From Orrella daihaiensis (GTDB lineage: Bacteria > Pseudomonadota > Gammaproteobacteria > Burkholderiales > Burkholderiaceae_B): a stretch of 64,000 nt of DNA. Below are positions 42,987 through 51,918 of this stretch, piece by piece (the stretch's first letter is position 1; each line of letters starts with the position of its first letter). The position numbers and the translations under genes are program-made. The notes beneath the pieces are model-generated. The model made no database searches. It saw only the letters and a program-made list of their open reading frames with translations, and was not told where the DNA came from. Location: NCBI RefSeq assembly GCF_022811525.1, contig NZ_CP063982.1, positions 620,001-684,000 of the forward strand. The letters are read 5' to 3'.

Positions 42987-44177
42987 ATGCGCCAACCACC
43001 CTCCCATTACCCCGGCCTGCGGTTTCTGCATTCTCCGGGCCCTACTCACGTGCCCAAAGCCGTCATGGATGCGATGTCAGAGCAACCCATGGATATGGCC
43101 GATGAACGGCTTGATCCTTTGATCGCTGACTGCGAGAACGGGTTGCGTGCCATCATGAGGACCAATGAGGCCGAGGTCTTCATCTATTCGTCCAATGGCC
43201 ATGGTGTGTGGGAAGCAGTGACCGTTAACCTGGCAGCTCCCGGACAAAAGGTGCTGGTCGCAAGCACTGGTCATTTCTCGGACTCTTGGGCACTCATGAC
43301 CGAAGCCATGGGCGTAGAAGTTGTGCGCACACCGTACCGGGAAGGCTATCCCATTGATCCGGCCGACATTGAGCAGGCTCTGAAGGCTGATGCCAAGAAT
43401 GAGATTGTTGCCGTCTACGTTGTACAGACTGATACAGCTTCGAGCATTACGAGCGATGTGCCTGCCATCCGTGCAGCAATGGATCGCGTTGATCACCCAG
43501 CGCTGTTGGTTGTTGATGTGGTCGCCTCGCTGGCTGCAGCGCCTTATGAGATGGACGCGTGGGGTGTGGATGTGACCCTCGGTGCAGCTCAGAAGGGTTT
43601 GATGTGCCCACCCGGCATGGCGTTTTGTGCGGCAAATGCACGGGCGATTGAAGTGGCTCAAGCCAATCCGGCGCATCGCTTCTACTGGGATTGGAAACGA
43701 CGTCGAGGTGCGCCGTCCTACAAAAAATTCTGCGGCACACCACCTCAAAGCTTTTTGCAGGGCTTGAGAGTTGCGATCGATTTGTTGCACCGCGAAGGGC
43801 TAGACAATGTGATTACCCGTCACCGGCGGTTTGCCGAGGCGGTTCACGCAGCCGTTGAAATTTGGGCTCAAGGCGGCCAGATACGGTTTGTCTGCCAAGT
43901 CCCATCAGCTCGGTCGGTCTCAGTGACAACCATTGAAATCGATGGCGTTAATCCAGACACGATCCGCCAGGTGGCGCGCGAACAGTTCAACGTGTCGCTT
44001 GCTGGTGGCTTGGGCCCATTTTTTGGGCGGGCGTTTCGTATTGGCCATTTGGGCGATTTGAGCGCACCGATGGTGCTCGGCTGCCTAAGCGCAGTTGAAG
44101 GTACTTTACGCATGCTGAACGTGCCAATTGGTTCAGGTGCGATTGATGCGGCACTTGATTCGCTCAATGCGCAGTGA
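42987..44177 (+). CDS. Class V aminotransferase, serine/alanine-glyoxylate type
   Basis: PLP aminotransferase of 396 residues. The N-terminal FLHSPGPTHVP and the PLP lysine in GAAQKGLMCPPG are characteristic of serine- or alanine-glyoxylate aminotransferases. The product would be hydroxypyruvate or pyruvate plus glycine. An interrupted inverted repeat GAGAATT/AATTCTC (42937-42973) upstream might bind a regulator. Substrate pairing is not certain. Confidence 0.87.
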   Translation: MRQPPSHYPGLRFLHSPGPTHVPKAVMDAMSEQPMDMADERLDPLIADCENGLRAIMRTNEAEVFIYSSNGHGVWEAVTVNLAAPGQKVLVASTGHFSDSWALMTEAMGVEVVRTPYREGYPIDPADIEQALKADAKNEIVAVYVVQTDTASSITSDVPAIRAAMDRVDHPALLVVDVVASLAAAPYEMDAWGVDVTLGAAQKGLMCPPGMAFCAANARAIEVAQANPAHRFYWDWKRRRGAPSYKKFCGTPPQSFLQGLRVAIDLLHREGLDNVITRHRRFAEAVHAAVEIWAQGGQIRFVCQVPSARSVSVTTIEIDGVNPDTIRQVAREQFNVSLAGGLGPFFGRAFRIGHLGDLSAPMVLGCLSAVEGTLRMLNVPIGSGAIDAALDSLNAQ

Positions 44178-44275
44178 CATCACGTGCTTGTCAGTCATTG
44201 CCAGCCCGGCTTTTTGAGTCTGCTACAGTGACAATCGAATTTGTTTGTATGAGACCGTTCGATGTGAGGTGTGCA

Positions 44276-45148
44276 ATGGGACTTGTGAGCCAACTAGCCA
44301 AGACAGCCGAAGTTATTAAAAAATCGAGCTTCATGATGTTAGGGCTGGCCGCGGCAATGGCTCTTAGTGGTCTCGATGCCCATGCATCAAGTTCGACCAA
44401 TGCTGCTGCCGCTGCTACCCAACCGATTTGGCTCATGGGCGAAGTGCATGACAATCCCGATGGTCATGGTTATCGCCTGCGCGACCTGCAGGCAGCCGTG
44501 ACTGCAGATTGGCGGCCGGCTATTTTGATGGAGCAATTCAATGTTGATCGGCAAGCTGAGCTCACCCAAGCCTGGCAGACCTGTAAAGAAGCGCAATGCG
44601 TGATTGACGCTGCTGGCGGCAAAGGTTGGCAGTGGGATTTGTATAAACCCGTCATTCAATTGGCATTGGCCTATCGTTTGCCGCTCGTGGCGGCCAATGT
44701 CTCTCGCGAGCAGCTTGGGCAGGTGATGAAGCAAGGTTTTGGGGCGGTGTTTGATGAGGACACAGTCAAAGCTTATGGGCTAGACAAAGCGCTGCCACAA
44801 GAGTGGCTCGACGGGCAGCGAGTAGCCATTCGTGAAGGGCACTGCAACATGCTGCCCGAGGAAATGATTGACCCCATGGTCAATGCCCAGACGGCGCGCG
44901 ATGTGATGTTCGCCAAGCTGATGGCTGAGTACGCACCCCAAGGTGTGGTTTTAATCGCTGGTAATGGCCATGTGCGCAAGGATCTTGGAGTCTATGCCTG
45001 GTTGCCACATGAATTGAAGAGTGAAGTGACTGTGTTTGGGTATGTGGAGCCTGATGGGGTCAGTGCCACTTGGTACGACCAGGTGCGTGTGGTTCCAGCG
45101 CACCCGCGCCCAGATCCTTGCGAAGCGTTTAAACGCAGTCGATCTTGA
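44276..45148 (+). CDS. ChaN-family (DUF399) exported protein
   Basis: Protein of 290 residues. A signal peptide ends near residue 38 (DAHA before SSSTN). The mature part has the ChaN/DUF399 landmarks LMGEVHDNPDGH, ILMEQFNVDRQ and, near the C-terminus, IAGNGHVRKDLG. ChaN binds heme in Campylobacter, and homologues are linked to iron uptake. No lipobox cysteine is visible, so it is probably soluble periplasmic. GAGG six bases before the ATG at 44276 fixes the start over a longer frame from 44174. Confidence 0.8.
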   Translation: MGLVSQLAKTAEVIKKSSFMMLGLAAAMALSGLDAHASSSTNAAAAATQPIWLMGEVHDNPDGHGYRLRDLQAAVTADWRPAILMEQFNVDRQAELTQAWQTCKEAQCVIDAAGGKGWQWDLYKPVIQLALAYRLPLVAANVSREQLGQVMKQGFGAVFDEDTVKAYGLDKALPQEWLDGQRVAIREGHCNMLPEEMIDPMVNAQTARDVMFAKLMAEYAPQGVVLIAGNGHVRKDLGVYAWLPHELKSEVTVFGYVEPDGVSATWYDQVRVVPAHPRPDPCEAFKRSRS

Positions 45149-45164
45149 GACATTGGAGACTAGT

Positions 45165-45284
45165 TTGAGAGTTTGCAAATGGATTGGCGTGATGCTCTGC
45201 GCCTTGGCACTAGCGGGCTGTGGCAATAACCCCACAGCTGAGCGTACACCTGATGGCTTTGACCCACCCTATAACTATTACTAA
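45165..45284 (+). CDS. Small lipoprotein of 39 residues
   Basis: Very short frame starting at a TTG with GGAG six bases upstream. It encodes a hydrophobic helix followed by the lipobox LAGC (cysteine at residue 19) and a 20-residue polar tail ending in PPYNYY. Its start lies 17 bases past the ChaN-like stop. I do not recognise a family. Entericidin-like or LptM-like small lipoproteins are possible comparisons, not assignments. The conserved processing site makes it likely to be real. Confidence 0.55.
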   Translation: MRVCKWIGVMLCALALAGCGNNPTAERTPDGFDPPYNYY

Positions 45285-45321
45285 ATACGGGCACGGTTCG
45301 GTCCCAGCGCAGCCTTAAATA

Positions 45322-45363
45322 ATAAGACCCATTGGCTAACCCGAGGTAGCCAATGGGTCTTAT
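45322..45363. terminator. Bidirectional terminator with 17-bp arms
   Basis: A perfect 17-bp inverted repeat (45322-45338 with 45347-45363) with an 8-base loop lies between the convergent lipoprotein and amidase genes. A short T-containing tail follows on the minus strand (CTTATTATTTAAGG). It probably terminates both transcripts. Confidence 0.8.
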
Positions 45364-45385
45364 CCGAAAGCTCGCAAGACTTTGG

Positions 45386-46867
45386 TTAGAACACTGGCGG
45401 ATGCGTCACGATCGATTTCAGATCTGCCGTATCCGCATGCAGTTTGCTGGTGTCTGGCTTGGGACGAGTCAGACTGGCCTCGCTTGCTAGTGCTGTTTCC
45501 ATTGCGCTGCCAATGGCCAGCAAGCGCCCATCCTGGTAGAGCGGACCGATGACCTGAATGCCAAATGGCATGCCGGCTTCATCAAGGCCTGAGGGCAGTG
45601 ATAGAGCGGGATGCGTACTCATGGTGACTACGTAGGTCAGGGAAAGCCATTCATAGTAATTACGCATTTTCTGGCCATCGACCGTGTCGGCATACAGCGT
45701 CGACCAGGGGAAGGGCGTGACCGGAGTGACCGGTGACAGAATGACGTCATACTGTTGCATGGCTGTGGCGAAAGCTTGCATGATGCGAGTCTGCTCCAAA
45801 TGTGCCCACGCACGGTCGGCCAGTGTCATTTGCTGGGCAATTTCCATGTTGGCCCTAACGTTTGGACTTAGCGCGTCTGGATCGTTGGCGTATTGTTCAC
45901 CCATTTGCGCGATAAACCCTTCAGCGCGCATCACATCAAACGCCCGATGAGGATCGCCCAAATCAAGCTTGATCGGTTCACACACCTTGACATGTTTGGC
46001 AATGGCTTTAACGCGGTTCTCAAACACTCGCCGGATCATGGGGTCAACCGCGCAGCAATCGAAGTCTGCGGTGTAGGCCACGCGCAATTGGCTTAAGTCG
46101 ATGTTGGGCTGTGGCCATATGACCTTGGGGCTATTGGGGAATGCCAGCGGATCCATGGGTTCGTTGCCTAGGCAAGTGCTAAACATCAGCGCCATGTCTT
46201 CGATGTTGCGTGCCATGGGACCCACCACATTCAGTACTGACCAGCCTAGTTTGCGCCCGCTTTGGGAAATCATGCCAGGCGAAGGACGAATGCCAGCCAC
46301 ACCGCAATAGGCTGCCGGGATGCGCAGCGAGCCGCCAACGTCTGAGCCCGTGCAAAGCGGTAGCATATCGGTGGCTATGGCCGCGGCCGAACCGCCAGAT
46401 GAACCACCGGCGTTAAGCTTGGTGTTAAACGGATTGCCAGTAGCGCCCCAGACAAAATTGCGGGTGTTGGCACCGGCACCCATGTCGGGGGTGTTGGTCT
46501 TGGCGGCGATAATGGCGCCTGCCGCCTTAAGACGGGTCACCAGCGAGTTGTCTTGAGTCGGCACATGGTCCCGAAACCCAGTGTTGCCAAATGTCGTGAG
46601 CAGTCCCGCGGTTTCAGTCAGGTCTTTGATGCCCACGGGCAGGCCGTGCAAGGGCCCGAGCTTGTCTCCATTCATCACCGACGCTTCGGCTGCCTTGGCT
46701 GCATCTCTGGCGCGATCAAAGTCGGTGGCACATAGTGCATTGATCCCCGGATTGACGGTTTGCATTTGACTGATGAAAGCATCAAGCACTTCGACTGGCG
46801 AGAGTGTCTTTTGTCCGATATGACGGCGTAGTTCGATCGCTGATAGTGCGATGATGTCTTTTGACAT
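45386..46867 (-). CDS. Amidase signature family enzyme
   Basis: Hydrolase of 493 residues in the amidase signature family. The catalytic triad is K81 (GIKDL), S156 (GGSSGGS) and nucleophile S180 (GSDVGGSLRIP). Full length, with the C-terminal domain that shapes substrate choice. It hydrolyses an amide to acid plus ammonia; the substrate cannot be deduced. It is divergent from the SulP gene, with 139 bases between. Confidence 0.9.
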   Translation of the reverse strand: MSKDIIALSAIELRRHIGQKTLSPVEVLDAFISQMQTVNPGINALCATDFDRARDAAKAAEASVMNGDKLGPLHGLPVGIKDLTETAGLLTTFGNTGFRDHVPTQDNSLVTRLKAAGAIIAAKTNTPDMGAGANTRNFVWGATGNPFNTKLNAGGSSGGSAAAIATDMLPLCTGSDVGGSLRIPAAYCGVAGIRPSPGMISQSGRKLGWSVLNVVGPMARNIEDMALMFSTCLGNEPMDPLAFPNSPKVIWPQPNIDLSQLRVAYTADFDCCAVDPMIRRVFENRVKAIAKHVKVCEPIKLDLGDPHRAFDVMRAEGFIAQMGEQYANDPDALSPNVRANMEIAQQMTLADRAWAHLEQTRIMQAFATAMQQYDVILSPVTPVTPFPWSTLYADTVDGQKMRNYYEWLSLTYVVTMSTHPALSLPSGLDEAGMPFGIQVIGPLYQDGRLLAIGSAMETALASEASLTRPKPDTSKLHADTADLKSIVTHPPVF

Positions 46868-47006
46868 GGTTGTGTGCTCCTGCTGCGGCCTGCTCCCGCA
46901 ATCACTTCGGATTTGAACTTCGGGTTTAAGCCATTGTTGTGGTTATGAATTAGTGACATCATTATGGCATTGAGCCGCTCTTCATAAAGGCGGCCTGGAG
47001 AAATTT

Positions 47007-48596
47007 GTGATCGCATTGCAGGAGGCTGCCCGCGCTGGGCTATTAAAACCCGCCCACTGGGCCAACAACATCATCGCGGGCCTAGTCGTTGGCGTGGTGG
47101 CGTTGCCTTTGTCCATGGCTTTTGCGATTGCCTCTGGTGCGCGACCCGAGCAAGGGATCTACACCGCTATTGTCGCGGGCGTCATGGTGAGCCTGTTTGG
47201 TGGTAGCCGACTGCAGATTGCGGGCCCCACTGGCGCGTTCATTGCGATTCTGGCCGGCATTACGGCTACATACGGCATCGATGGCTTGCAAGTGGCGACC
47301 TTGATGGCAGGCGTCTTGTTGTTGCTCATGGGCATCTTTCGCTTGGGTGGCATCGTGCAGTTCATCCCGGCACCGGTGATTATTGGATTCACCGCTGGGA
47401 TTGGCGTGATCATTTTTACCGGGCAGTGGGCGGATTTTTTAGGGGTTGAGCGGCAGCTGTCTGGCCAGTTCCATCAAAAACTTTGGGCTGTCATTCAGAA
47501 CGTGCCGAATTTGAGCTGGGCCACGTTAGCCATTGGCATCTTGAGCCTGGCGATTTTGCTGGTTAATCCAAAAATCAAGCGATTGCGCCGCATCCCTGGC
47601 CCCCTGATTGTCTTGGTGTTCGCTACCCTGACTCAAAGTGTGTTTCAGTTTCAGGGTGTGGCTACCATTGGCTCGGCGTTTGGTGGTATTCCCAGAGGAC
47701 TGCCCGAGTTTCAGCTGCCGGACCTGTCGTTTGGCAAGATGCTGTTGCTCATTGGGCCAGCGATGACCATTGCGATGCTCGGGGCCATTGAGTCATTGCT
47801 CTCCGCTGTGGTGGCTGACCGCATGGCAGGCACACGCCACGGATCAAACCAGGAGCTGGTAGGCCAAGGCTTGGCCAACATCGTGGCGCCATTTTTTGGG
47901 GGGTTTGCAGCTACCGGTGCGATTGCACGCACCGCCACCAACATTCGCAATGGTGCTACCAGTCCATTGGCTGGTGTGGTCCATGCACTGACCTTGGTGG
48001 GTGTCCTATTGCTGTTGGCACCCCTGGCAGTCAACATTCCGCTGGCGAGCCTGTCTGCAATCCTTTTTGTGGTGGCCTGGAACATGAGCGAGCCCCACCG
48101 TGTCGTTGGCATGCTTAAGCGCGCACCAGCAGCTGACCGCGTGATTTTGCTGGTGACGTTTTTTCTGACGGTGTTTGCTGATCTGGTGGTGGCGGTTAAC
48201 GTTGGCGTCGTACTGGCGGTCTTGCATTTTTTGCGCCGCATGACCCAGACCGTGAAAATCCAGCAGGTCGAAGACACCGCTGACCACCGCATCTCCAAAG
48301 CAGTGGGTCCCTTGTTTTTTGGGGCGGTGGGGCCAATCGAACTGGCCGCCCGGTCAGTGCCAGACTCAGTATCACGCTGGATTATTGATCTGAGTGAAAC
48401 TCCTTTTATCGATGCCACTGCGATTCAGGCACTCGAAGACGCCATCGGCAATCTCAAAGCCCGCGGTGTAGCGGTAACCCTTGCAGGTGCAAACGCCTTG
48501 GTTTATCGCAAACTCTCGACCCATGGCACGTTATCGATGTTGGGTGAGGGCGGCTACGTATCTTCAGTCCAGTACGCGATCACGAAAGATGTGTGA
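47007..48596 (+). CDS. SulP-family anion transporter with STAS domain
   Basis: Membrane carrier of 529 residues, with 12 to 14 membrane segments and a C-terminal cytoplasmic STAS domain (from about residue 430, with IIDLSETPFIDATAIQ). N-terminal GLVVGVVALPLSMAFAIASG is a family signature. It may carry sulfate, bicarbonate or dicarboxylates. It starts at GTG with GGAG six bases before. No partner such as a carbonic anhydrase gene lies beside it. Confidence 0.9.
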   Translation: MIALQEAARAGLLKPAHWANNIIAGLVVGVVALPLSMAFAIASGARPEQGIYTAIVAGVMVSLFGGSRLQIAGPTGAFIAILAGITATYGIDGLQVATLMAGVLLLLMGIFRLGGIVQFIPAPVIIGFTAGIGVIIFTGQWADFLGVERQLSGQFHQKLWAVIQNVPNLSWATLAIGILSLAILLVNPKIKRLRRIPGPLIVLVFATLTQSVFQFQGVATIGSAFGGIPRGLPEFQLPDLSFGKMLLLIGPAMTIAMLGAIESLLSAVVADRMAGTRHGSNQELVGQGLANIVAPFFGGFAATGAIARTATNIRNGATSPLAGVVHALTLVGVLLLLAPLAVNIPLASLSAILFVVAWNMSEPHRVVGMLKRAPAADRVILLVTFFLTVFADLVVAVNVGVVLAVLHFLRRMTQTVKIQQVEDTADHRISKAVGPLFFGAVGPIELAARSVPDSVSRWIIDLSETPFIDATAIQALEDAIGNLKARGVAVTLAGANALVYRKLSTHGTLSMLGEGGYVSSVQYAITKDV

Positions 48597-48608
48597 CGCC
48601 CGCCACCG

Positions 48609-49892
48609 TCAAAATGACTGCCAATTGATCGGTAGAGTGTTTTCCCCCCAGACTATTTTGGCAGTTCTTGGTGGCGTATTGGATATGACTTTGCCACGAC
48701 GAATCACTGCTAGTCGAGTCGCGCGAAGCCTAATCGCCTCAACCGGATTGCTAGCTTGCAGCAAAACCAGATCAGCATGGCAACCGGGTGCCACGCCATA
48801 GTCTTCCAGATTCAGAATACGTGCAGCGTTAGTTGTCACGGCCTCAAAACATCGCCGCATGCCATCTTGGCTGGTCATTTGCGCGACGTGCAAGCCCATG
48901 TGGGCTACTTCCAACATATCGCCAGAGCCCAAGCCGTACCAGGGGTCCATGACGCAATCATGTCCGAACGCAACCGTAAGCCCTGCCTGCATAAGCTCCG
49001 GCACCCGGGTCATGCCACGGCGCTTGGGATAAGTGTCGTGGCGGCCTTGCAAGGTGATGTTGATCAGCGGGTTGGCGATGACGTGCAGATCGGCTTCGAC
49101 CATCAGTGGTATGAGCTTACTGACATAGTAATTATCCATGCTGTGCATGGAGGTCAGATGCGATCCAGTAACACGGCCGGTCAGTCCAAGCCGCTGCGTT
49201 TCGAACGCCAAGCTTTCCACGTGGCGAGACATGGGATCATCACTTTCATCGCAATGCATATCGACCATGAGTCCGCGTTCGGCCGCAATCTCGCACAGGA
49301 GCTTTACGCTTTGTGCGCCTTCATGCATGGTACGTTCAAAGTGTGGAATGCCGCCCACGACATCAACGCCCATGTCAAGCGCACGTTTTAGATTATCTAT
49401 TGCACCTCGACTGCGCAGTACGCCATCTTGCGGGAAGGCAACGAGTTGCAAGTCAAGGTAGGGTTTGACTGCTTCTTTAACTTGTAACAAGGCTTCGACA
49501 GCCAGTAAGCGCGGATCACTCACGTCAACGTGGCTGCGGATCGCAAGCAATCCATTAGCTACTGCCCATTGACAGTACTGGGTGGCAGACTTAACGATGG
49601 CGTCTTGTGTCAGTGTAGGTTTCAACTCACCCCAAAGTGCAATGCCTTCAAGTAGTGTGCCGCTTTCATTGACTCGAGGCTGACCATAGCGCAAAGCCGA
49701 ATCAAGATGAAAATGCGCGTCTACAAACGCAGGGGTAAGCAACTGTCCCGCAGCATCGATTTCATCGTTGGCCGTGGCCTGCGTTAAAGCCGCATCGGGC
49801 TTGATCTCGACGATTCTACCGTTGGCAATTGCCACTGACATGTGTTGATGGCCATCGGGCAGGCTCGCATGGCGGATGATTAAGTCAAACAT
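48609..49892 (-). CDS. codA: Cytosine deaminase-like amidohydrolase
   Basis: Metal-dependent amidohydrolase of 427 residues that strongly resembles E. coli CodA. Visible are the metal site DAHFHLD, the RSHVDVSD strand, AFPQDGVL, VDMHCDESDD with the catalytic Glu, GSHLTSMHS and GHDCVMDPWY. It probably converts cytosine (or a related purine or pyrimidine) to the deaminated base. It lies 35 bases after the nucleoside importer genes, in the same direction, and so probably acts on the imported base. Confidence 0.87.
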   Translation of the reverse strand: MFDLIIRHASLPDGHQHMSVAIANGRIVEIKPDAALTQATANDEIDAAGQLLTPAFVDAHFHLDSALRYGQPRVNESGTLLEGIALWGELKPTLTQDAIVKSATQYCQWAVANGLLAIRSHVDVSDPRLLAVEALLQVKEAVKPYLDLQLVAFPQDGVLRSRGAIDNLKRALDMGVDVVGGIPHFERTMHEGAQSVKLLCEIAAERGLMVDMHCDESDDPMSRHVESLAFETQRLGLTGRVTGSHLTSMHSMDNYYVSKLIPLMVEADLHVIANPLINITLQGRHDTYPKRRGMTRVPELMQAGLTVAFGHDCVMDPWYGLGSGDMLEVAHMGLHVAQMTSQDGMRRCFEAVTTNAARILNLEDYGVAPGCHADLVLLQASNPVEAIRLRATRLAVIRRGKVISNTPPRTAKIVWGENTLPINWQSF

Positions 49893-49927
49893 GGCTTATT
49901 GGTCTCAACGATTCGATTATTCCTATC

Positions 49928-50857
49928 TTAACGCTCACCTTTGCGATAGGGCTTCATCAGCGCTTGTGGATAGGATGCTTTTCTGGCGACGATGATGAGC
50001 GCCACAATCGACAAGACGTATGGCAGCATCAAGTAGAGCTGGTAGGGGATCACATCAGCCCCGGGCGTGGTCTGCAGCCGAATCTGCAGCGCATCAAAAA
50101 ATGCAAATAAAAGTGCACCGATGAGCGCTTTGCCCGGCCGCCAGGAGGCGAACACCACGAGCGCGACACAGATCCAGCCACGGCCATTAATCATGTTAAA
50201 GAAAAACGCATTAAATGCAGCCAGTGTCAGAAACGCACCAGCAATACCCATCAAGGCGGAGCCTGCCATGATAGCCAGGGTTCTTGTAAGCGTCACTGAT
50301 ACACCTTGGCCTTCGGCCGCGTGTGGGTTCTCGCCGACCATGCGAATCGCCAGACCAAATGGCGTGCGATACAGCAGCCAGGCTAGCGCGGGCACTAGTA
50401 ACAAAGCCAGCAGGGTCAGCGGCGTTTGTTGGCTCAGGATCGGAATGGCCAGCTCGGTCATTTCACTAAACGTTTGAACCGTTGGTGGTGTTGATACATC
50501 GGCAAACGTCATCCGGTAGCCGTAGTAGCTCAGTGCGGTCGCGAGCATGGTGATACCTATCCCGGAGACGTGCTGTGATAGCGCCATCACCACGGTCAAG
50601 AAGGCATGTAGTAAACCAAACAATGCACCCACGCCCGCTGCCACCAGCACACCGGTCCAAAGCGATGCCCCCATGTAGACTGCTAGCCAGCCCGTGAAAG
50701 CGCCAACGACCATAATGCCCTCGATACCCAGATTCAAGACACCGGCACGCTCACACAACAAAACGCCCAAGACGCCAAATAATAATGGTGTGGCTAGTCT
50801 TAACACAGCCACCCAAAAGCTGCTTTGTCCAACAATATCTATCAGCTCGGCCATCAT
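49928..50857 (-). CDS. Nucleoside/base ABC transporter permease 2
   Basis: Permease of 309 residues with about eight to ten membrane segments, matching the YufQ/BmpD group (ERAGVLNLGIEGIM near residue 40). The ATG at 50857 overlaps the stop of the other permease as TGATG, with GAGG eight bases upstream. A GTG at 50866 would add three residues and is less likely. Third component of the importer. Confidence 0.9.
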   Translation of the reverse strand: MMAELIDIVGQSSFWVAVLRLATPLLFGVLGVLLCERAGVLNLGIEGIMVVGAFTGWLAVYMGASLWTGVLVAAGVGALFGLLHAFLTVVMALSQHVSGIGITMLATALSYYGYRMTFADVSTPPTVQTFSEMTELAIPILSQQTPLTLLALLLVPALAWLLYRTPFGLAIRMVGENPHAAEGQGVSVTLTRTLAIMAGSALMGIAGAFLTLAAFNAFFFNMINGRGWICVALVVFASWRPGKALIGALLFAFFDALQIRLQTTPGADVIPYQLYLMLPYVLSIVALIIVARKASYPQALMKPYRKGER

Positions 50858-51918
50858 CAACGCCACCTCAGACGATATTGTGTAAACGCACTGGCCATCA
50901 GCACTGCAATCAATGCCGTGGCCACCATCACATCTGATAGATAGGTAGGCACACCCACTGCACGGCTCATGCTGTCAGCGCCCACCAAGACGCCTGCTAC
51001 CAGTATGCTGGCCGCCACGACACCGATCGGATTCAAGCCAGCCAGCATGGCAATCACAATACCGGCATAGCCATAGCCTGGTGACATATCTAGCGTGACG
51101 TAGCTTGTACGTCCGGCCACTTCAATAGCGCCGCCAAGGCCCGCGAGGGCGCCAGACAAGAGAGCTACCAACACCATGGTTTGAGTGGTTTTGACGCCGA
51201 CAAACGAGGCTGCTCGGGCGTTTGCACCAGTAGCCCGGATATCAAACCCAAGCGTGGTGTATTTCATAATAAGCCAGACAGCCAACGCGCAAGCGACCGC
51301 ATAAATCAAGCCCGTATGCAAACGGGTCTGAGCAATCAGTTTGCCAAGCTCCAGATCCCCGACCAACACCACACTTTGTGGCCAGCCCATCGACAGTGGG
51401 TCCTTCATTGGACCATCGAGCAGGGCGGATACACCCAAAAGCACGATGAAGTTCAACAACAGCGTAGTCACCACTTCATCGACACCGAGCCGAGTTTTTA
51501 AAAGTGCTGGTCCTAAAAGTACCAGTGCACCGGCTAGTGCTGCGGCCAGCAACATCAGTAGAAATAGCAACGCAGGCGCAATCTCAAATCCAGTGCCACC
51601 ATGAAGGCCACCCACGGCGACTGCTGCAATGGCGCCGGCGTAGAGTTGTCCTTCGGCGCCAATGTTAAAGAGTCGTGCGCGAAATGCCACTGCAGCAGCC
51701 AGTCCTGTAAAGATCAACGGTACTGCTCGGGTCAGTGTTTCGGACCAGGCGAATACCGATCCAAATGCGCCTTTAAGTAGCAAGCTGTAGGTTTGTGCGA
51801 TCGGAGCGCCCGCCCAGAGCACCAGTAAGGTGCTGACCACTAAAACCGCTAGCGCTGCACCGACCATTGCAGCGACCCACACAGCCCAGTTTGTTTGCGT
51901 TCGACGCTCAAGCCTCAT
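50857..51918 (-). CDS. Nucleoside/base ABC transporter permease 1
   Basis: Permease of 353 residues, YufP type, with about ten membrane segments (RARLFNIGAEGQLYAGAIAA near residue 80). It overlaps the ATPase stop as ATGA. Forms the inner-membrane channel with the second permease. Confidence 0.9.
   Translation of the reverse strand: MRLERRTQTNWAVWVAAMVGAALAVLVVSTLLVLWAGAPIAQTYSLLLKGAFGSVFAWSETLTRAVPLIFTGLAAAVAFRARLFNIGAEGQLYAGAIAAVAVGGLHGGTGFEIAPALLFLLMLLAAALAGALVLLGPALLKTRLGVDEVVTTLLLNFIVLLGVSALLDGPMKDPLSMGWPQSVVLVGDLELGKLIAQTRLHTGLIYAVACALAVWLIMKYTTLGFDIRATGANARAASFVGVKTTQTMVLVALLSGALAGLGGAIEVAGRTSYVTLDMSPGYGYAGIVIAMLAGLNPIGVVAASILVAGVLVGADSMSRAVGVPTYLSDVMVATALIAVLMASAFTQYRLRWR

Noticed and set aside
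43077..43790. Long open frame (237 codons) on the minus strand
   Set aside because: It lies entirely opposite the class V aminotransferase, whose motifs are clear; it is a shadow frame, as are similar long frames at 47711-48418 and 31617-32192.
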